Translations under genes and position numbers: made by a program
The notes under the pieces: generated by a model
Told to the model about the DNA's origin: nothing
Seen by the model: the letters and a program-made list of their open reading frames with translations, nothing else
The model's database searches: none
Shown: piece after piece, positions 12,574-24,235 of the stretch
Numbering within the stretch: the first letter of the stretch is position 1
Layout: each line of letters starts with the position of its first letter
Assembly (NCBI GenBank): GCA_964034945.1
Contig: OZ035960.1
Span: 22,307,487 to 22,371,486, forward strand
Direction of reading: 5' to 3'
DNA length: 64,000 nt
Origin: Chrysopilus asiliformis
Taxonomy: Eukaryota; Arthropoda; Insecta; Diptera; Rhagionidae

Positions 12574-14063
12574 AATTAATTTATTTACAACAACAAAAAA
12601 ATACTGATAAACAAACAAATTAAATTAAAAAAAAAACACAAACACACAAAAGTACACCTTCACACTGATAGTAAGTCTCTAGTCCATCGCCATCACTATT
12701 TTTTTTTCTTCTGTTTTGAATATTAACTTAAAATTGCAAAATATTGTACAAGTTTTCAAACTATCTGTTAGTTAAAATAATTAATACTGCCGTTTATACA
12801 CTTGAAATGTTTAAGTTATTATCACAACTATGTATATTTTGTTTACTATTGACTGGATCAGAACAACTATGATGTAATTTTCGTTCTGGTACTCTCCTTA
12901 CAACTATAGGTAGGTATAAGTTGCTAAGTTGTACGGACCAGTTTTTGTCACGATGCTTAATGGACTAATTGCGGATACGAACTGAGTGCTACTTGCTCAC
13001 TCCCGAAGTAGTCATGCCTTTGCTTACTTATGACCTTCTGCAATGGTTGCTTGGAAGTAAAGATAGATGGATGGATGGATCGATCGATTGCCTCGTCTGT
13101 CTATTATCGCCTTGCCTGGCTTTGCTTTTCTTTGATGGCCTGTTGTTGGCAGGCAGAGAAGTTCATGGTTCATGGGTCTTCTTTTCCAGCCAAAAAGGTA
13201 AGCCGAAAACTCAACCGAACAGAATCGTATGAATATCGAATGGGAATCGAACAGAACCGACCGACGCCGCTTACCTTTTTTGGGACGGGTCTATGCCACA
13301 CTATATCTATATCTACCTCCGCCCCTGCAACATTTTCCCAGCGATAAAAAGCACCTTATCTCAACGTGGTGGGGAAGAAAACAAAAACAACACATGCTCA
13401 GCATAAATACCAGTTCCCTATGCTTCGTAGTACAATCGAGAAAGGTTCATGTGTACAATTGAATAGTACAGAACACGCCCACATCGACGCCGTTGAAGTG
13501 AGATGGGTTTTCCGATTGGTCGAGGGAAATGGGCTATTATCACAGTATAAGGTAGAAAAACAGTGTTTTTAGGAAGATTTCCTCGTCACATGCGGCGAAG
13601 TTGGTGCGGTGAGCGAGGAATACCGAATTGACTTCCTTTGTTGCTACCACTTGACAAATGTTTGTTTCAATTAACACTCTCGGTCGACTGCAACCTAAAG
13701 CCGTAATTATACCAAATTTGGATAAAATCGTGTCCACATCTTTCAAAAGCCCAAAGATAAATGATATCTTTGATCACAATTGATTGAATCTTTGATACGT
13801 GACAGCAATGGCTAAATTCAATGTTTCTTCTTTGAAATGTTTTTCGTTTGGAATTCTTGAATGGATTGGTGGCGGCAAATTATTTTGAATTACACAATTT
13901 TCCATAGTTTCCATTGAGAAACGCTTTAGGGATTAGTTATTTTTGTTGAAAACGTGCAAGAATGATAATTTCATCTAAAATGCATAAATTTTATAGTTAT
14001 AGATAAATTTATTGATACACAATGATTTTTTTTTTGAATTTTCAAAGGCCCTTTCACAATTGC
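12574..14063 (-). promoter_or_regulatory. odd upstream region with a candidate TATA box
   Basis: TATAAA reads on the minus strand at 12798-12793, about 225 bases before the odd ATG. This would place transcription start near 12768. About 12950-13580 is clearly richer in G and C than the rest of the intergenic DNA and has no protein-like frame on either strand, which would suit a proximal enhancer or promoter segment. Both assignments are inference from position and composition. Confidence 0.35.
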
Positions 14064-14067
14064 TTAA

Positions 14068-14372
14068 CCCTTTCAGTCACCACGTACACTATAGTGTACA
14101 CACTTTTCAGAAGCCATAATTCATAACTTGACTTGGTAGAAAGTGTGCACACTATAGTGTACGTGGTGACTGAAAGGGTTAAATGCATTTGTGACCCAAT
14201 TTTGATTTTTTGAGTAAAAAGCTGGACTACAGTGGACGTAATTTAAGAAAAATTAAAATTTTTGATTTTTTTTTTTTTTTTTTGTTTTAAATGAATACTA
14301 ATAGCTTAAACATCATTAATTTGTATAGAGAGTATTTTTAACCCCCATAGAACAAAATAGGTACTGAAAGGG
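14068..14372. mobile_element. piggyBac-like compound MITE, copy 1 (305 bp)
   Basis: TTAA at 14064-14067 and 14373-14376 flanks the ends CCCTTTCAGT and ACTGAAAGGG. A third TTAA at 14179-14182 closes an inner near-perfect palindrome (14068-14178) built on CACTATAGTGTAC. The unit is therefore a 111-bp foldback joined to a 194-bp tail containing a poly-T run. The same compound unit occurs inverted at 17784-18095. No coding capacity. Confidence 0.85.
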
Positions 14373-14579
14373 TTAAAACGCTATATTTCGCGAATTTTAT
14401 TCTGCGGCACATTTCACAACTGTTCACATTGCGACACAAAATTCCGGAATAAATTCCTTAAAGACGCCCGAACTCCATTTTTTCATATAAAACTGCCGGA
14501 ATAAATTAGAATTTTTACTATTTTTGCTATTCAGCGATAGACAAATAAAATCCTTTAAAGTTTTTTTCTCTACCAAAAA

Positions 14580-15046
14580 TGGTTTTCAAAAATTAACAAA
14601 AAGACAATAAATTCCAGCTTTCGGATTTGGATTCGGATTCACTTTACCCACTCCCCTTACTCCCCCCAACAATCGGTCTACTTTTAAATGGGGATATGTT
14701 AGAGATGGACACCGAGGAACATCTGTGCCACCCCTCACTCCCCCCACTTCTCTGGCTTTTTTCAGTGGGTCTATATTGGATCTAGACCCCCGGCGAGTAT
14801 CCTTGCGGAATTTCAGGTCAATCGGCTCGGTGTTTTTTCCGAGAAAGGGTAACATAGAGAAAAAACCAAGCTTCGGATTCTTTTACTCCCTCACTCCTCT
14901 GGCTACTTTGCAATGGGCCTATATTGAAACCAGGCCTACAGCGAACATCCACGCCAAATTTCAGGTCAATCGGTTCAGCCGTTTTCACGCGAAAGAGGAG
15001 CAGACAGACCGACACCAAATCATTTTTATTTATTAGTATTAGGTAT
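14580..15046 (-). repeat. Helitron-like dispersed repeat, family D, copy 1 (inverted)
   Basis: The copy contains TTTCAGGTCAATCGG twice (14813 and 14961), CTCACTCC blocks, and GCGAAAGAGGAGCAGACAG just before the end ATTTATTAGTATTAGG. The same end and the same ACGGCTGAACCGATTG theme occur in opposite orientation at 31636-31935. Arthropod repeats with this theme are often annotated as non-autonomous Helitrons; I cannot confirm the class here. Frames on both strands are by-products. Confidence 0.55.
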
Positions 15047-16317
15047 GATATGATTTGCTTAAAATATTTAAAATGACCTTAATTGCTAACAATAATATAT
15101 AAAGTCAACAGTGGCGGTTTTATTTACAAAATATTTATCTTGAAACACGAGGATAATTAAATGAACAAATAAAATATTTTTAATCTCGAAGCAATAAGAT
15201 AACACAAGGCTATCATTTCAAAAATTGGATCTAAATGCTTGGATTTAAAAAAAAGAAAAGAAAAACTAAATTCTTGGATTACCATATTTATCCACATATT
15301 CGAAAAATTGCAATATATTGAAATACTAGTTATGTTTGATATGAAAATAGTCGATTTTGTTTGTTTTGTTGTAAAATTCACAATTTTTGCTGCTAAAAAT
15401 TAATTATTTAGTTGGAGCCTCTAGCTGTAAAATAATTAAAATGATTACATTTTACTATGTGTATGATTTCAAATTTCGCTAAATTATAATTTTCCACACC
15501 TTGTTAAAGTTAATATTTCTGTATTCAAGTTTTGAAACATTTGTGATTTAATATTTTTTTAAAGATTTTTTTTTTCATTTTCAAATTATTTCCGTTATCG
15601 TCCTTCATCTGACTCGCGTGCCAAAACAAAAAATTTTGTGACAAATTATTAAATTCAAAGAATTCTAAACCATTTAGGTATAAAATACTTGGTCCCTCGT
15701 TCTGTTCGGAAGGATCAAAATTATTTTTATTATACAACACTAAAATTTTATTTAAAAAACTGTATGGTGACATAAAAAATCGGCCGATAACTCCTCAAAA
15801 CGCAATTTCGTTTTAGTGTAGGATTTCCGACATTCGGTATTAAATAATTTTATTATACGCCACGCGAAAACTTTAGAGCTTACTTACGCTTATGTGCAGG
15901 TATTTTGAAATAAAACGTCATAAAATATTTAAATAAGTAGAATTGCTACACGTGACTACATCCTTGCTGAGGTCCATTACTTAGCGATATTTTTCATCCA
16001 TATTCCCGTAACAAGGCAATAAAAAATTGTCAAAAGAAGTCATAACGACTACTGAAAGATCCTTGAAGTGAATGTTAAAGGCCAGACTGAATGGACCATT
16101 AAAACAAGGATCTTTGCCAACAGTAGTGTCATAAAAAAATAAATCCATGAAGCTGAAACATTGTTGGGCAAAATGTTTTAAACTTCAAGTAATTATGAGA
16201 TGTCTAAGAATTTTAATTTTTAACATTGTCGGATTTCGTGAGATAGAGGATATTTTGAATATCTTTATGAAGAATTATGAAATTAACAAGTTAATAGATT
16301 TGTCATAGATTTGCCAT
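15047..16317. other. AT-rich intergenic DNA, no gene seen
   Basis: Frames at 15157-15381 and 15525-15773 (minus) are low-complexity Phe/Lys/Asn translations of AT-rich DNA and are rejected as genes. No bounded repeat recognised. Confidence 0.5.
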
Positions 16318-16385
16318 TGGGACAGTCCCGGATTTAGGCATGTTGTCCCGGTGTCCTGGAAACTAAAATTTTGTCCCGCAATTAT
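16318..16385. repeat. Family C repeat fragment
   Basis: GTCCCGGATTTAGGCATG followed by TTGTCCCGG and AAACTAAAATTTTG matches the copies near 8595 and 43345, and the inverted copy ending near 27060. The function is unknown and it looks like a decayed transposon end. Confidence 0.5.
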
Positions 16386-16399
16386 GTAATTTACACGTA

Positions 16400-16630
16400 G
16401 AGAAAAATAGTAAATCTAACTATTTTATAATGGGGAATCGGGACTATTTTAATTAATTTCAATCACAAAAATAGTCAAAATCGACTATTTTTATAATAAA
16501 TTTAACTACTAAGTAGTACAATTTACTATTTTATTGTTAAATTGACCATTTTTGTAATTGAAATTAACTAATTTAGTGAAAGTCCTTATTATTCCCATTA
16601 TAAAGTATTTAAACTTACTATTTTTTCTCT
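16400..16630. mobile_element. AT-rich MITE with AGAAAAATAGTAA ends
   Basis: AGAAAAATAGTAAATC at the left mirrors TTACTATTTTTTCT at the right. The subterminal parts also mirror each other (ATAATGGGGAATCGGGAC versus GTCCTTATTATTCCCATTAT), around a centre rich in ACTATTTT/AAAATAGT. A truncated half-copy lies at 21236-21310. The target duplication is not clear. Confidence 0.6.
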
Positions 16631-16667
16631 TGGTGCAGTACTGTAATTTATTAATTACTAAACCATA

Positions 16668-16838
16668 AAGGCCTGTGTCCACATGGAAGTTTATTTGCAG
16701 AAGTCGCTTCTAGCAGAGACTTCTGGAAGTTTTTCCCGTGGAAACACTAACTGAAAGTGAACTTCCAGAAGTTGTGACACCAGAGATCTCTTCTAGAAGC
16801 GACTTCTGCAAATAAACTTCCATGTGGACACAGGCCTT
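16668..16838. mobile_element. Foldback MITE, 171 bp, TA target
   Basis: Nearly perfect inverted arms of about 45 bases start AAGGCCTGTGTCCACATGG and continue through TTTGCAGAAGTCGCTTCTAG. TA flanks both sides (16666-16667, 16839-16840), as for Tc1/mariner-type Stowaway MITEs. No coding capacity. Confidence 0.85.
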
Positions 16839-17779
16839 TAGACCTCGACACCCAAAAAATTTCCCCTCCAGCGCAATTCCTTCAGAATCGAACGCCTCTA
16901 ACGCATTTTTCTAGAAATAAATTCACCTGCGGCACATTTCATGAAATACTTTTTAATTGTGTGATTTTTCTTCCTAAAATTTTTGCCTGCGGCGTAATTT
17001 TTGAAAACATAAAACCTGCATAGCACGGTTTATAATCACAATCAAACACAAAAATTTATTCAAAGCCTCATTCTTCTGGTTGGGCTTTCGAAATTTTTAC
17101 TCTTAATCTTAAAGCATTAAAAATTTCTTCAAACTTCGTCTCCCCCGCTCCTCACCCGGGATAATTAATTTATAGAAAATATAGTCATGTTTTTTTTCAA
17201 GTCACTACGAGATTTAATTTTTTTTATAAAGAACCCAGAGTTGTAATAGCCAATCAACAAGAATTTTAAACTTTAAACATCAACTTTCAAACTCTTATTA
17301 AATTTTTTTGACAGCCGAAAACTTAAAGAATTTTTAAGATACCGAACATGTCGAGCCCCTGCCACCCTTGTTTTCGGCCCTAGTTCCGGCATTGGATTTC
17401 AAACATGTTATTTTCTAAATTGCTGCACCAAAAATTTCAAATTAACTTCTAACCATGTTCGATTGGTAACATTCGTGAGGTTTTGATGGAACCCCCTCCA
17501 TTATTAACAATAAAAGCTATGAAAATAATTGAGAATTGTAGTTTCAAGGACGAATATAAGAGCTCCAAAATTTAGCAATGTTTTCTGGGGAAATAAAATT
17601 AAAGGTTTTTCAAAATTTAAAATCTTATTTTTCTCAAAAAAGTCTCAAAAGTTCATACATCATTTTATAAATAAAATATTTTTGAAATTAGCAAAAGGTT
17701 TTTTCTGTCTCATTTTTAAAAAATTAAAAAATAAATTACTATATTTAAATTAAACAAAATCTCTTAACAAATATTTATC
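16839..17779. other. AT-rich intergenic DNA with GCGCCGCAGG-like words
   Basis: CCTGCGGCACATTTC (about 16927) and TGCCTGCGGCGTAATTTTTG (about 16986) are inverted forms of the dispersed ATGCGCCGCAGGCGAAA word. The frame at 17529-17753 has low-complexity Lys/Phe composition and is rejected. No gene seen. Confidence 0.5.
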
Positions 17780-17783
17780 TTAA

Positions 17784-18095
17784 CCCTTTCAGTACCTATT
17801 TTGTTCTATGGGGGTTAAAAATACTCTCTATACAAATTAATGATGTTTAAGCTATTAGTATTCATTTAAAACAAAAAAAAAAAAAAAAAAAAAAAAATCA
17901 AAAATTTTAATTTTTCTTAAATTACGCCCACTGTAGTCCAGCTTTTTACTCAAAAAATAAAAGTTGGGTCACAACTGCATTTAACCCTTTCAGTCACCAC
18001 GTACACTATAGTGTGCACACTTTCTACCAAGTCAAGTTATGAGTTATGGCTTCTGAAAAGTGTGTACACTATAGTGTACGTGGTGACTGAAAGGG
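17784..18095. mobile_element. piggyBac-like compound MITE, copy 2 (312 bp, inverted)
   Basis: Reverse-orientation copy of 14068-14372: TTAA at 17780-17783 and 18096-18099, an inner TTAA at 17981-17984, and the palindromic 111-bp half at 17985-18095. Length differs mainly in the homopolymer run, here poly-A. The two copies bracket 3.4 kb and could pair with each other. Confidence 0.85.
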
Positions 18096-18099
18096 TTAA

Positions 18100-19739
18100 A
18101 GTTGAATTTTCCTTGCTGTTAATTACGTAATGGCGACCTTTCAGCTTCATTGAAAAAAAAAACAAAATGATGGAGTATTTTACACTAAAGCGCCTGTGTA
18201 GAAATTTAGAACGATACAAAATTGTCGGGCGTTGGTTATTTTTATTACAAATCGTGGGCGTTGATTAAACTCGAACGTGGCTAAAAGGCAGGATCTCCAT
18301 TTTCTAACCCAAAAGTATAACAATTTGCACTGGTAGCAAAAAAAAGTCGAAAAAATCCGACCGAGTTACTGACGGTCACCACCAATGTCAACAAATCGGA
18401 GGCAACGAGAAGCCGGAATGAATTTCCCTCAGCCCAGAATTTTCCCTGGAATATGCGCAGAAAGAGAAAATTCTCTGACTCTTCTTGCCTGCAATCTGTT
18501 GGGGTTTTTTCCAGAAGGCTGGCGAAGGAGCTTACGGTAACAATTATTATAAAACTCAATTACGGTGTAATGTTTATTTTTGCATTTATTAAAATCTGTA
18601 CCTACTCTGGAAAATCTGCATATTTTCATCATTTTCAAAAGTAGTAGGAATAATGTTGTCCCCTTTGATATCTGATAAAACAAACGAAATTTGATTCTCG
18701 TCATCTTTTTAGATGATGGCAATGTAATTTTTTTTTTCGTTCGATGTAAAATGATTATAAAATCTTCTGAAGAAATTTCGCCTACATCAACAATTTATTT
18801 TTTGTTCCCTTTATGAAACGAAACAGATTGCATATTTTAACCCTTATACCTCACAGTGGGTGGCTGTGATCTCAGAGATAAAACATAACAAAAAACGTTT
18901 GTTGTTTTGCAGCAGAGACCCTACTTTTACTAAAGGTAATCGTTTGACTTTACTGTGACAAAAAAGGAGCTATTTTAGCATTTAAATTGCATTATAATCG
19001 TATTTGCTGACATAGAACGGTTTATGGAAAATGTGGAGAAAATAAATCTGTTTTTTTTTTTGTGTATGTGCTTTGAATCTGCTCGTACCTACATCAAGTA
19101 TTTAAAGTATTTTGGATCTTTTAAAACTTTCTCAATCAGTTTTAAATAAAACGAAATAAAATTAAGGAATTTTAAATAACTTGTGGAAACAAAAATATAT
19201 GGTATCGGATCTTACAATATTAATTCTAATCTTACAATAAGACAGTTTTTTATAAGGACACTCCATACTTCAATTGTTTTTTTTTGTATTTTTATAACAA
19301 ATTTGGTCCTTTTAGTCTTTGTTATACTTCAGCTACCTGATCGCACCTTTTTTTTGAAATTGCTCGCAACAATGTAATCCCTTTTATTGCTAAATTATTT
19401 CCCAAAACAGAATTCTAGTGTAAATTAATTGTAGGTAATAAAGTTTTATTGTGAACCCTAAGAAAATAGCTACTGGGATGGTGTAGGCAAACTTCTTCTA
19501 CACAACATTATCCGCATTCATAAAAACTACGAAAATTAGTGAAATAATAAAATAAACATAACCCGTAATTTAAAGAATTTTAGGTATTTTGAAGTCTGTA
19601 ATTATAATATTTTTAATGGAGGATTTTCGAATATTGTATCAGTTTTGCAAGCATTTTTCTCGTTTATCATAAGGCTTTTATTCACAGGATAAAATGTGGT
19701 TTATGTTTATCATCCTTTTTTTTAGTTAATCAATTTAAT
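18100..19739. other. AT-rich intergenic DNA, no gene seen
   Basis: Overlapping frames on both strands at 18281-18722 are short, lack splice support and have no known motif. A TTAACCC word with CACAGTGGGTGGCTGTG at about 18838-18875 may be a decayed MITE end. Nothing else recognised. Confidence 0.5.
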
Positions 19740-20130
19740 ATCAAATATAACTTGGGTCCACCAAACAGAGGGGAAAGGAGTGGTTCGATTGGATCTTGTC
19801 AGGAAATTTTTGATGCTTCGAACCGTTCCATACAGTTATGTAAAGTCATGTTCTAAATACATTTCGTCTTCATAATTTTTCAAAACGACTAACCGTTTTC
19901 GAGAAAGTAGAAAAAAAAGTATACAATTTGTATGCGCGAGGGAGGAGGGAGTGGTCGCACTGGATTTTGATGTACAAATAAATTCTGTAAAACCATATTT
20001 CAAACATATTTCTTCTTTATAAATATTTCGATACGATGCTCAGTTTTCGAGAAAACAGGAAAAAAGTATTCCATTTATTTGGGAGAGGAGGGAAGCAATG
20101 ATCCGCGAAAATTTTTGGGTTTAAAGGTTC
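19740..20130. repeat. Family B repeat piece with internal duplication
   Basis: Two related units of about 146 bp follow one another. Each has a G-rich GGAG...GTGGT(T/C)CGATTGG-type block, a TGTAAA(G/A)(T/C)CAT segment, and a GTTTTCGAGAAA word (19894 and 20040). Related to the copies at 7419 and 43445. No protein is encoded. Confidence 0.5.
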
Positions 20131-20240
20131 AGAAGATGCCTGAAGTAGAGTTAAAGGAGAAAAGACGTGGTAAATTTTTTTTAATGATAATTGTTCGAGA
20201 TATTACTCAGAAAACCGCACTATTTTTTGGTTAAATTGAG

Positions 20241-21241
20241 AATTGAAGGGTTTGCAGCAAGAAGGGGGTAAGTCCATTTTTGGCCATTTTGAGTTAAGTC
20301 CACTATCTATTTTGAAAAAAATTTTTGCTACGACGGTTAGTTTCTCCGTTATTCAGGATATGGAGTTACCGCCACTGGTATTTACATTGGGGAAATAAGG
20401 AGGTAAGTCCTGCATGCATAACTCTAAAAATCCATTAAATCAACTTGAACCGGCACACTCAGAAAAATTGAGGCTAACTCGACGACCTACATACGGTGTA
20501 ATTGGCCTCGGGCAGGAAAATTTAGCCTATGTGAAGCACGCGTTCGCCTGCATGAGGGAAAGTAAAACTTGTGTTGACCTGTGACCGGAGAAATTCCGAA
20601 ATTAAGCCACCAGCAGGTGAAGTAGGGCATTGGGAGCTGCACGAGTTGACCTTAGACAGGTATTTCGAGGATGTAATGTCATGTAATGGAAACCTCTGTC
20701 AGCCAGCTAGCGGTCAGAGTTAACCTGACAAAAAGTTGACCTGGACATTTTTCTGAGTGCATATGATGATGCAATCCCACTAAAGGATTCCAAATTCAAA
20801 GACGTTATGATTCTGGCTCAAAAGGACGTCAAAATAAAATGTAGTTTTTAACCAACTGAAGTCGGACATAACACCCGATGAATACGAGGAAACTGAAGGA
20901 GAAGAATTTAACTTTATTAAAAAAAAGTATTCTAATGCTGAAAAAACGTATTAAAACACCTTCTTTCAACTCAATTTTGTAGTTTAATTAATTTATTCAT
21001 GCCAAAATATTATGGGATAAGAGTTTTGAACTTTAGTTTGGGGCAAGAAGGAGGTAAGTCCACAATTTAAAAATTTCTATTGCATGATTATGGTGCCAAA
21101 ACATGTGTACAGGCATATACCATAAGTGGTAAAAATTGTTTTGAGGAAAGTTGAAAATTTAATTTTTAAAACATTTTTGTTTAAATTTCCCAAAAAACCA
21201 AAAAAAATGGACTTACCTCCTTCTTGCTGCAAGCTCTTCAA
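20241..21241 (+). mobile_element. Decayed DNA transposon with TTGCAGCAAGAAGG ends and a transposase remnant
   Basis: AATTGAAGGGTTTGCAGC with AAGAAGGGGGTAAGTCC at the left is mirrored at 21206-21241. The word GAGGTAAGTCC recurs inside at about 20400 and 21052. A CACTCAG MITE (20456-20759) interrupts it. Right after the MITE, 20763-20945 can be read as the acidic tail of a transposase, YDDAIPLKDSKFKDVM and, one base out of frame, NQLKSDITPDEYEE, then a stop. That this is a DDE-type transposase C-terminus is inferred from composition and position; the family is unidentified. It is broken by a frameshift and lacks the catalytic region. Confidence 0.6.
20456..20759. mobile_element. CACTCAG MITE, copy 2 (304 bp, inverted), nested
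   Basis: Reverse-orientation copy of 9948-10249 with the same ends and CA on both outer sides (20454-20455, 20760-20761). It lies inside the element at 20241-21241 and is therefore younger than it. Confidence 0.85.
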
Positions 21242-21310
21242 TTTTTGTAATTGAAATAGTACTATATTATAGTCCCGATTCTCCTATTATAAAATTGTTA
21301 GATTTACTAT
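21236..21310. repeat. Half-copy of the AGAAAAATAGTAA MITE
   Basis: TTTTTGTAATTGAAATAGT, then GTCCCGATTCTCC and TTAGATTTACTATTTTT match one arm of the MITE at 16400-16630. The copy is abutted by a family A repeat, which probably inserted here. Confidence 0.5.
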
Positions 21311-21752
21311 TTTTATACCCGTATGGTGAAACCAAAGGGTATATTAGATTTGCCTTACCGTTTGTAACGCCAAGATCCCGTCATCACACAAAAAAATGAA
21401 TTACACCAGTGTTTTTAGAATGATAAAAAAAATTAATTTCTGCATGTCCGTCCGTCTGTCCGTCTGTCTGTCTGTCCGTCTGTCTGTCTGTCCGTCTGTC
21501 TGTCTGTCTGTGGCGCGGATTGCGGGCGCACGGATTGAGCTAGAGACTTGAAATTTTGCGCAGATCCGTTTTTCGTAAAATGCGATTCTACATAAAACTC
21601 ACATACATCAAAATCCGATTGGAACAAGTTTTAAAAAAATCTTATTGGAAAGTTTGACTTCAAAGTGGAATTTTGATACGCCGTTCAATTAAATCACCAT
21701 ACGGGTTTTCAATAATTGCCAGATTGGCTTGGCAATTATAGCTTTTGTTATG
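21311..21752 (+). repeat. Family A repeat, copy 2
   Basis: Starts TTTTATACCCGTATGGTG and ends CACCATACGGGTTTTC plus CAATAATTGCCAGATTGG, as in copy 1. It is shorter because part of the middle, after AAAACGGATCTGCG, is deleted. A CCGTCTGTCTGT microsatellite covers 21446-21512. It faces copy 3 across about 200 bp. Confidence 0.8.
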
Positions 21753-21949
21753 TTTTCCTCTGCATTCTATTTTGCGGATAGCTTTATCAGTGTAGAAAAA
21801 TTTATTGATATCATAGTGTGACTATTTTGTGTGATGCTGTAACAAACATTTAGGCAGACAGAAAACCAAAAATTTGGGAAAATTTTTTTTTTTGGCTTTA
21901 TTTATTATATCAATGATTGGCCCGAAAATCTTTATTTCTTAGTGTTAAA

Positions 21950-22494
21950 ACATAACAAAAGCTATAATTGCCTATCTGGCAATCATTGGAGACCCGTATG
22001 GTGATATTCGTATCAAAATTTGAACAGTTGTACCAAAATTCCACTTTGAAGTCAAACTTTCCAATAAGATTTTTTAAATTTTATTCCAATCAGATTTTCA
22101 TGTATGGGAGTTTTATGTAGAATCATATCCTAAATAACTTTTGTTCTTGGACTTTTTTGATAAAATGTACCGTTTTTGAGATATCCACAAAAAACGATTT
22201 CGTTCGTATGGGGGTACCCCCCCTAATGGTCCATTTTTGCCCGTTAACGAACTTAGCCTCGAATTTTACGAAAAACGGATCTGCGCAAAATTTCAAGTCT
22301 CTAGCTCAATCCGTGCGCCCGCAATCCGCGTCACAGACGGACGGATGGACGGACGGACATGCGAAAATCAATTTTTTTTATCATTCTAAACACACTGATA
22401 AAATTCATTTTTGTGTGTGATGACGGGATCTTGGCGTTACAAACGGTAAGGCAAAGTTAATATACCCTTTGGTTTCACCATACGGGTATAAAAA
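21950..22494 (-). repeat. Family A repeat, copy 3 (inverted)
   Basis: Reads in reverse: CTATAATTGCC, then ACCCGTATGGTGATATTC, through CGATTTCGTTCGTATGG and GATGACGGGATCTTGGCG, to CACCATACGGGTATAAAA. With copy 2 it forms an inverted pair that could make a long hairpin. The frame at 22157-22420 is a repeat artefact. Confidence 0.8.
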
Positions 22495-22959
22495 TCCTAA
22501 CTGGCCGACTTTTATAAGTTTAGTAATTTTTTCCTGGAATATTAAAATGGAAGTTGACCATCAAATTTTTTTCGAAATGAACTGAAATTTGAATTCTGCG
22601 CAATTACCAAAATTTTAGAGGTTGTCACATATTTACTGTCACTTTTATGGAATGTTTGCAAACGAAAGGGTAAATCTCAATAAAAATAACTGTAAAGGTC
22701 ATGCACCTCCCATTTTCAAACCCTTTTATGAATAAATGATTTCTTCGTTTTGTTAGTGTAAATGCGTAGGTAGTTTGAAGAATTATTCGAAAGGGTAAAA
22801 TACCTATATAGCTATTACCGTTTCTGTTTCAACTGCATCCAATAAATGTATAAAAGAAAATGAAAATTACTAAACCTTTGTAACTAAATTACTGTTCATA
22901 ATATTTTCAAACATTTCAATTTTAAGGTAATGAAAGTTTATGCAGTAAAACTAATTGAT

Positions 22960-23230
22960 TTACACTTCAAGGCATAAACAAATTTCTTTAGCAGCATAAG
23001 TCTGTCCCTGCACATGTACGACATTGAGTTGAACTCGTGGATGTAGCGAAGGAAAGGACCTTTCATATTTCATGGGGAATTTCTTGAAGTACAATACAAG
23101 CATATGAAGATTCTTGATCTCTGGAAATTCTTGATGATGTGATATTAAATAAATGGCTTCCATGTTTGGCAAATGGCTTAGAACGAATATTTTTATTTTT
23201 AATAAAGGAAAAGTCAGTTCTTGTCCTTCG
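22960..23230 (-). CDS. Unrecognised short open frame, LRR-like spacing (possible exon or gene remnant)
   Basis: A minus-strand frame of about 85 codons, closed by a stop at 22960, has more protein-like composition than the surrounding frames. It has a regular Leu/Phe/Ile rhythm (LSHLPNMEAIYLISHHQEF, then IKNLHMLVLYFKKF) reminiscent of leucine-rich repeats. An in-frame ATG lies at 23163-23161. Upstream the frame closes with a stop near 23235 and no convincing acceptor is visible. It could be a terminal exon, a fossil or chance; I do not assign a function. Confidence 0.2.
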
Positions 23231-23323
23231 AATTAATTGCAGGTAGAGGTAGTAACTCACCGTTTCGAATTTTTATGCTGGAATAAGACACATTAACCAA
23301 ACAATGGCAAAATTACGGTCAAT

Positions 23324-23752
23324 GTGTGTCGTTGCAGTGGAAACAAGGACAACAATTTAATGTCACATTACTATAAAGTCAAAATCAAAAAGATTTTTAG
23401 AACTCCCGAGGAAAATTCATGTTTATTATTTTATGCTTTTATATTTTTAATGTTTTTTTCTTTGAATTTTTGGACACTCCTTAGAAGTTTTGACATTGCA
23501 GAAAATGTTGGCACATCTTTTTCTTTTTTTTTAATTTCAAGGCTATTAATAATATTTTTAAAAATCATTTCTTTATGGTTAATCATTCAGTGTGCTATAA
23601 GTTCCATTTACACAACAGCTATTATTTTAGTTTATAGGAAAATCGATTGGAATTTGCTTCATTTACAAAACATAAACTCCAACATATGGATTTATTTGTG
23701 TTCAATTAAAATTAATTGTAGTAAATATCCGTATGACAAATATCGGAAATAG
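23324..23752 (+). other. Hydrophobic open frame, 142 codons, doubtful
   Basis: The frame has no ATG at its first codon (it opens on GTG; the first internal Met is about 12 codons in). It reads as three strongly hydrophobic stretches of Phe/Leu/Ile separated by Lys-rich segments. In AT-rich DNA such composition arises by chance. A chemoreceptor-like remnant cannot be excluded, but no family motif is visible. Confidence 0.15.
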
Positions 23753-24231
23753 ACAACGAAAGTAGTCCAATGTTAATAATATCTGAGGGTGCCCAAAGGA
23801 CTGATGTTTGCCATAATCCGGATCTTATTTGAAAAGGAGCGTGATGTAAAACTAATTTCATATGAAAACTAGTCGCCTTCTTGTTTGCTTCTTTATTAGT
23901 CGACAGGACGTAACAATAAAGTTGTCTAATTAAATCTTTTGTTTAGTCAAGAATTTTATGATCAACTAAAACATATTGTCGTCTGTCGATAGTTAAGATG
24001 TATTTTGTTATTAAGGAGGATACGTAATGAAATTTGTTTCTTCAGTAACTTAATTTGGAATTCGTAAAAAAACACGCACTTTTAAGAATTAATAAAATTT
24101 ATGAAACTGTTTAACAATATTGTAAAAATGTCAATATATTTCATCATTAGATTCCCGGATAAAATATTTTATTAGACTTCGTATCAAAAAGTAAAAATCC
24201 TTACTTACTTCTACTTCTACTTAAGTTTACT
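23753..24231. other. AT-rich intergenic DNA
   Basis: Nothing recognisable. Confidence 0.45.
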
Positions 24232-24235
24232 TTAA

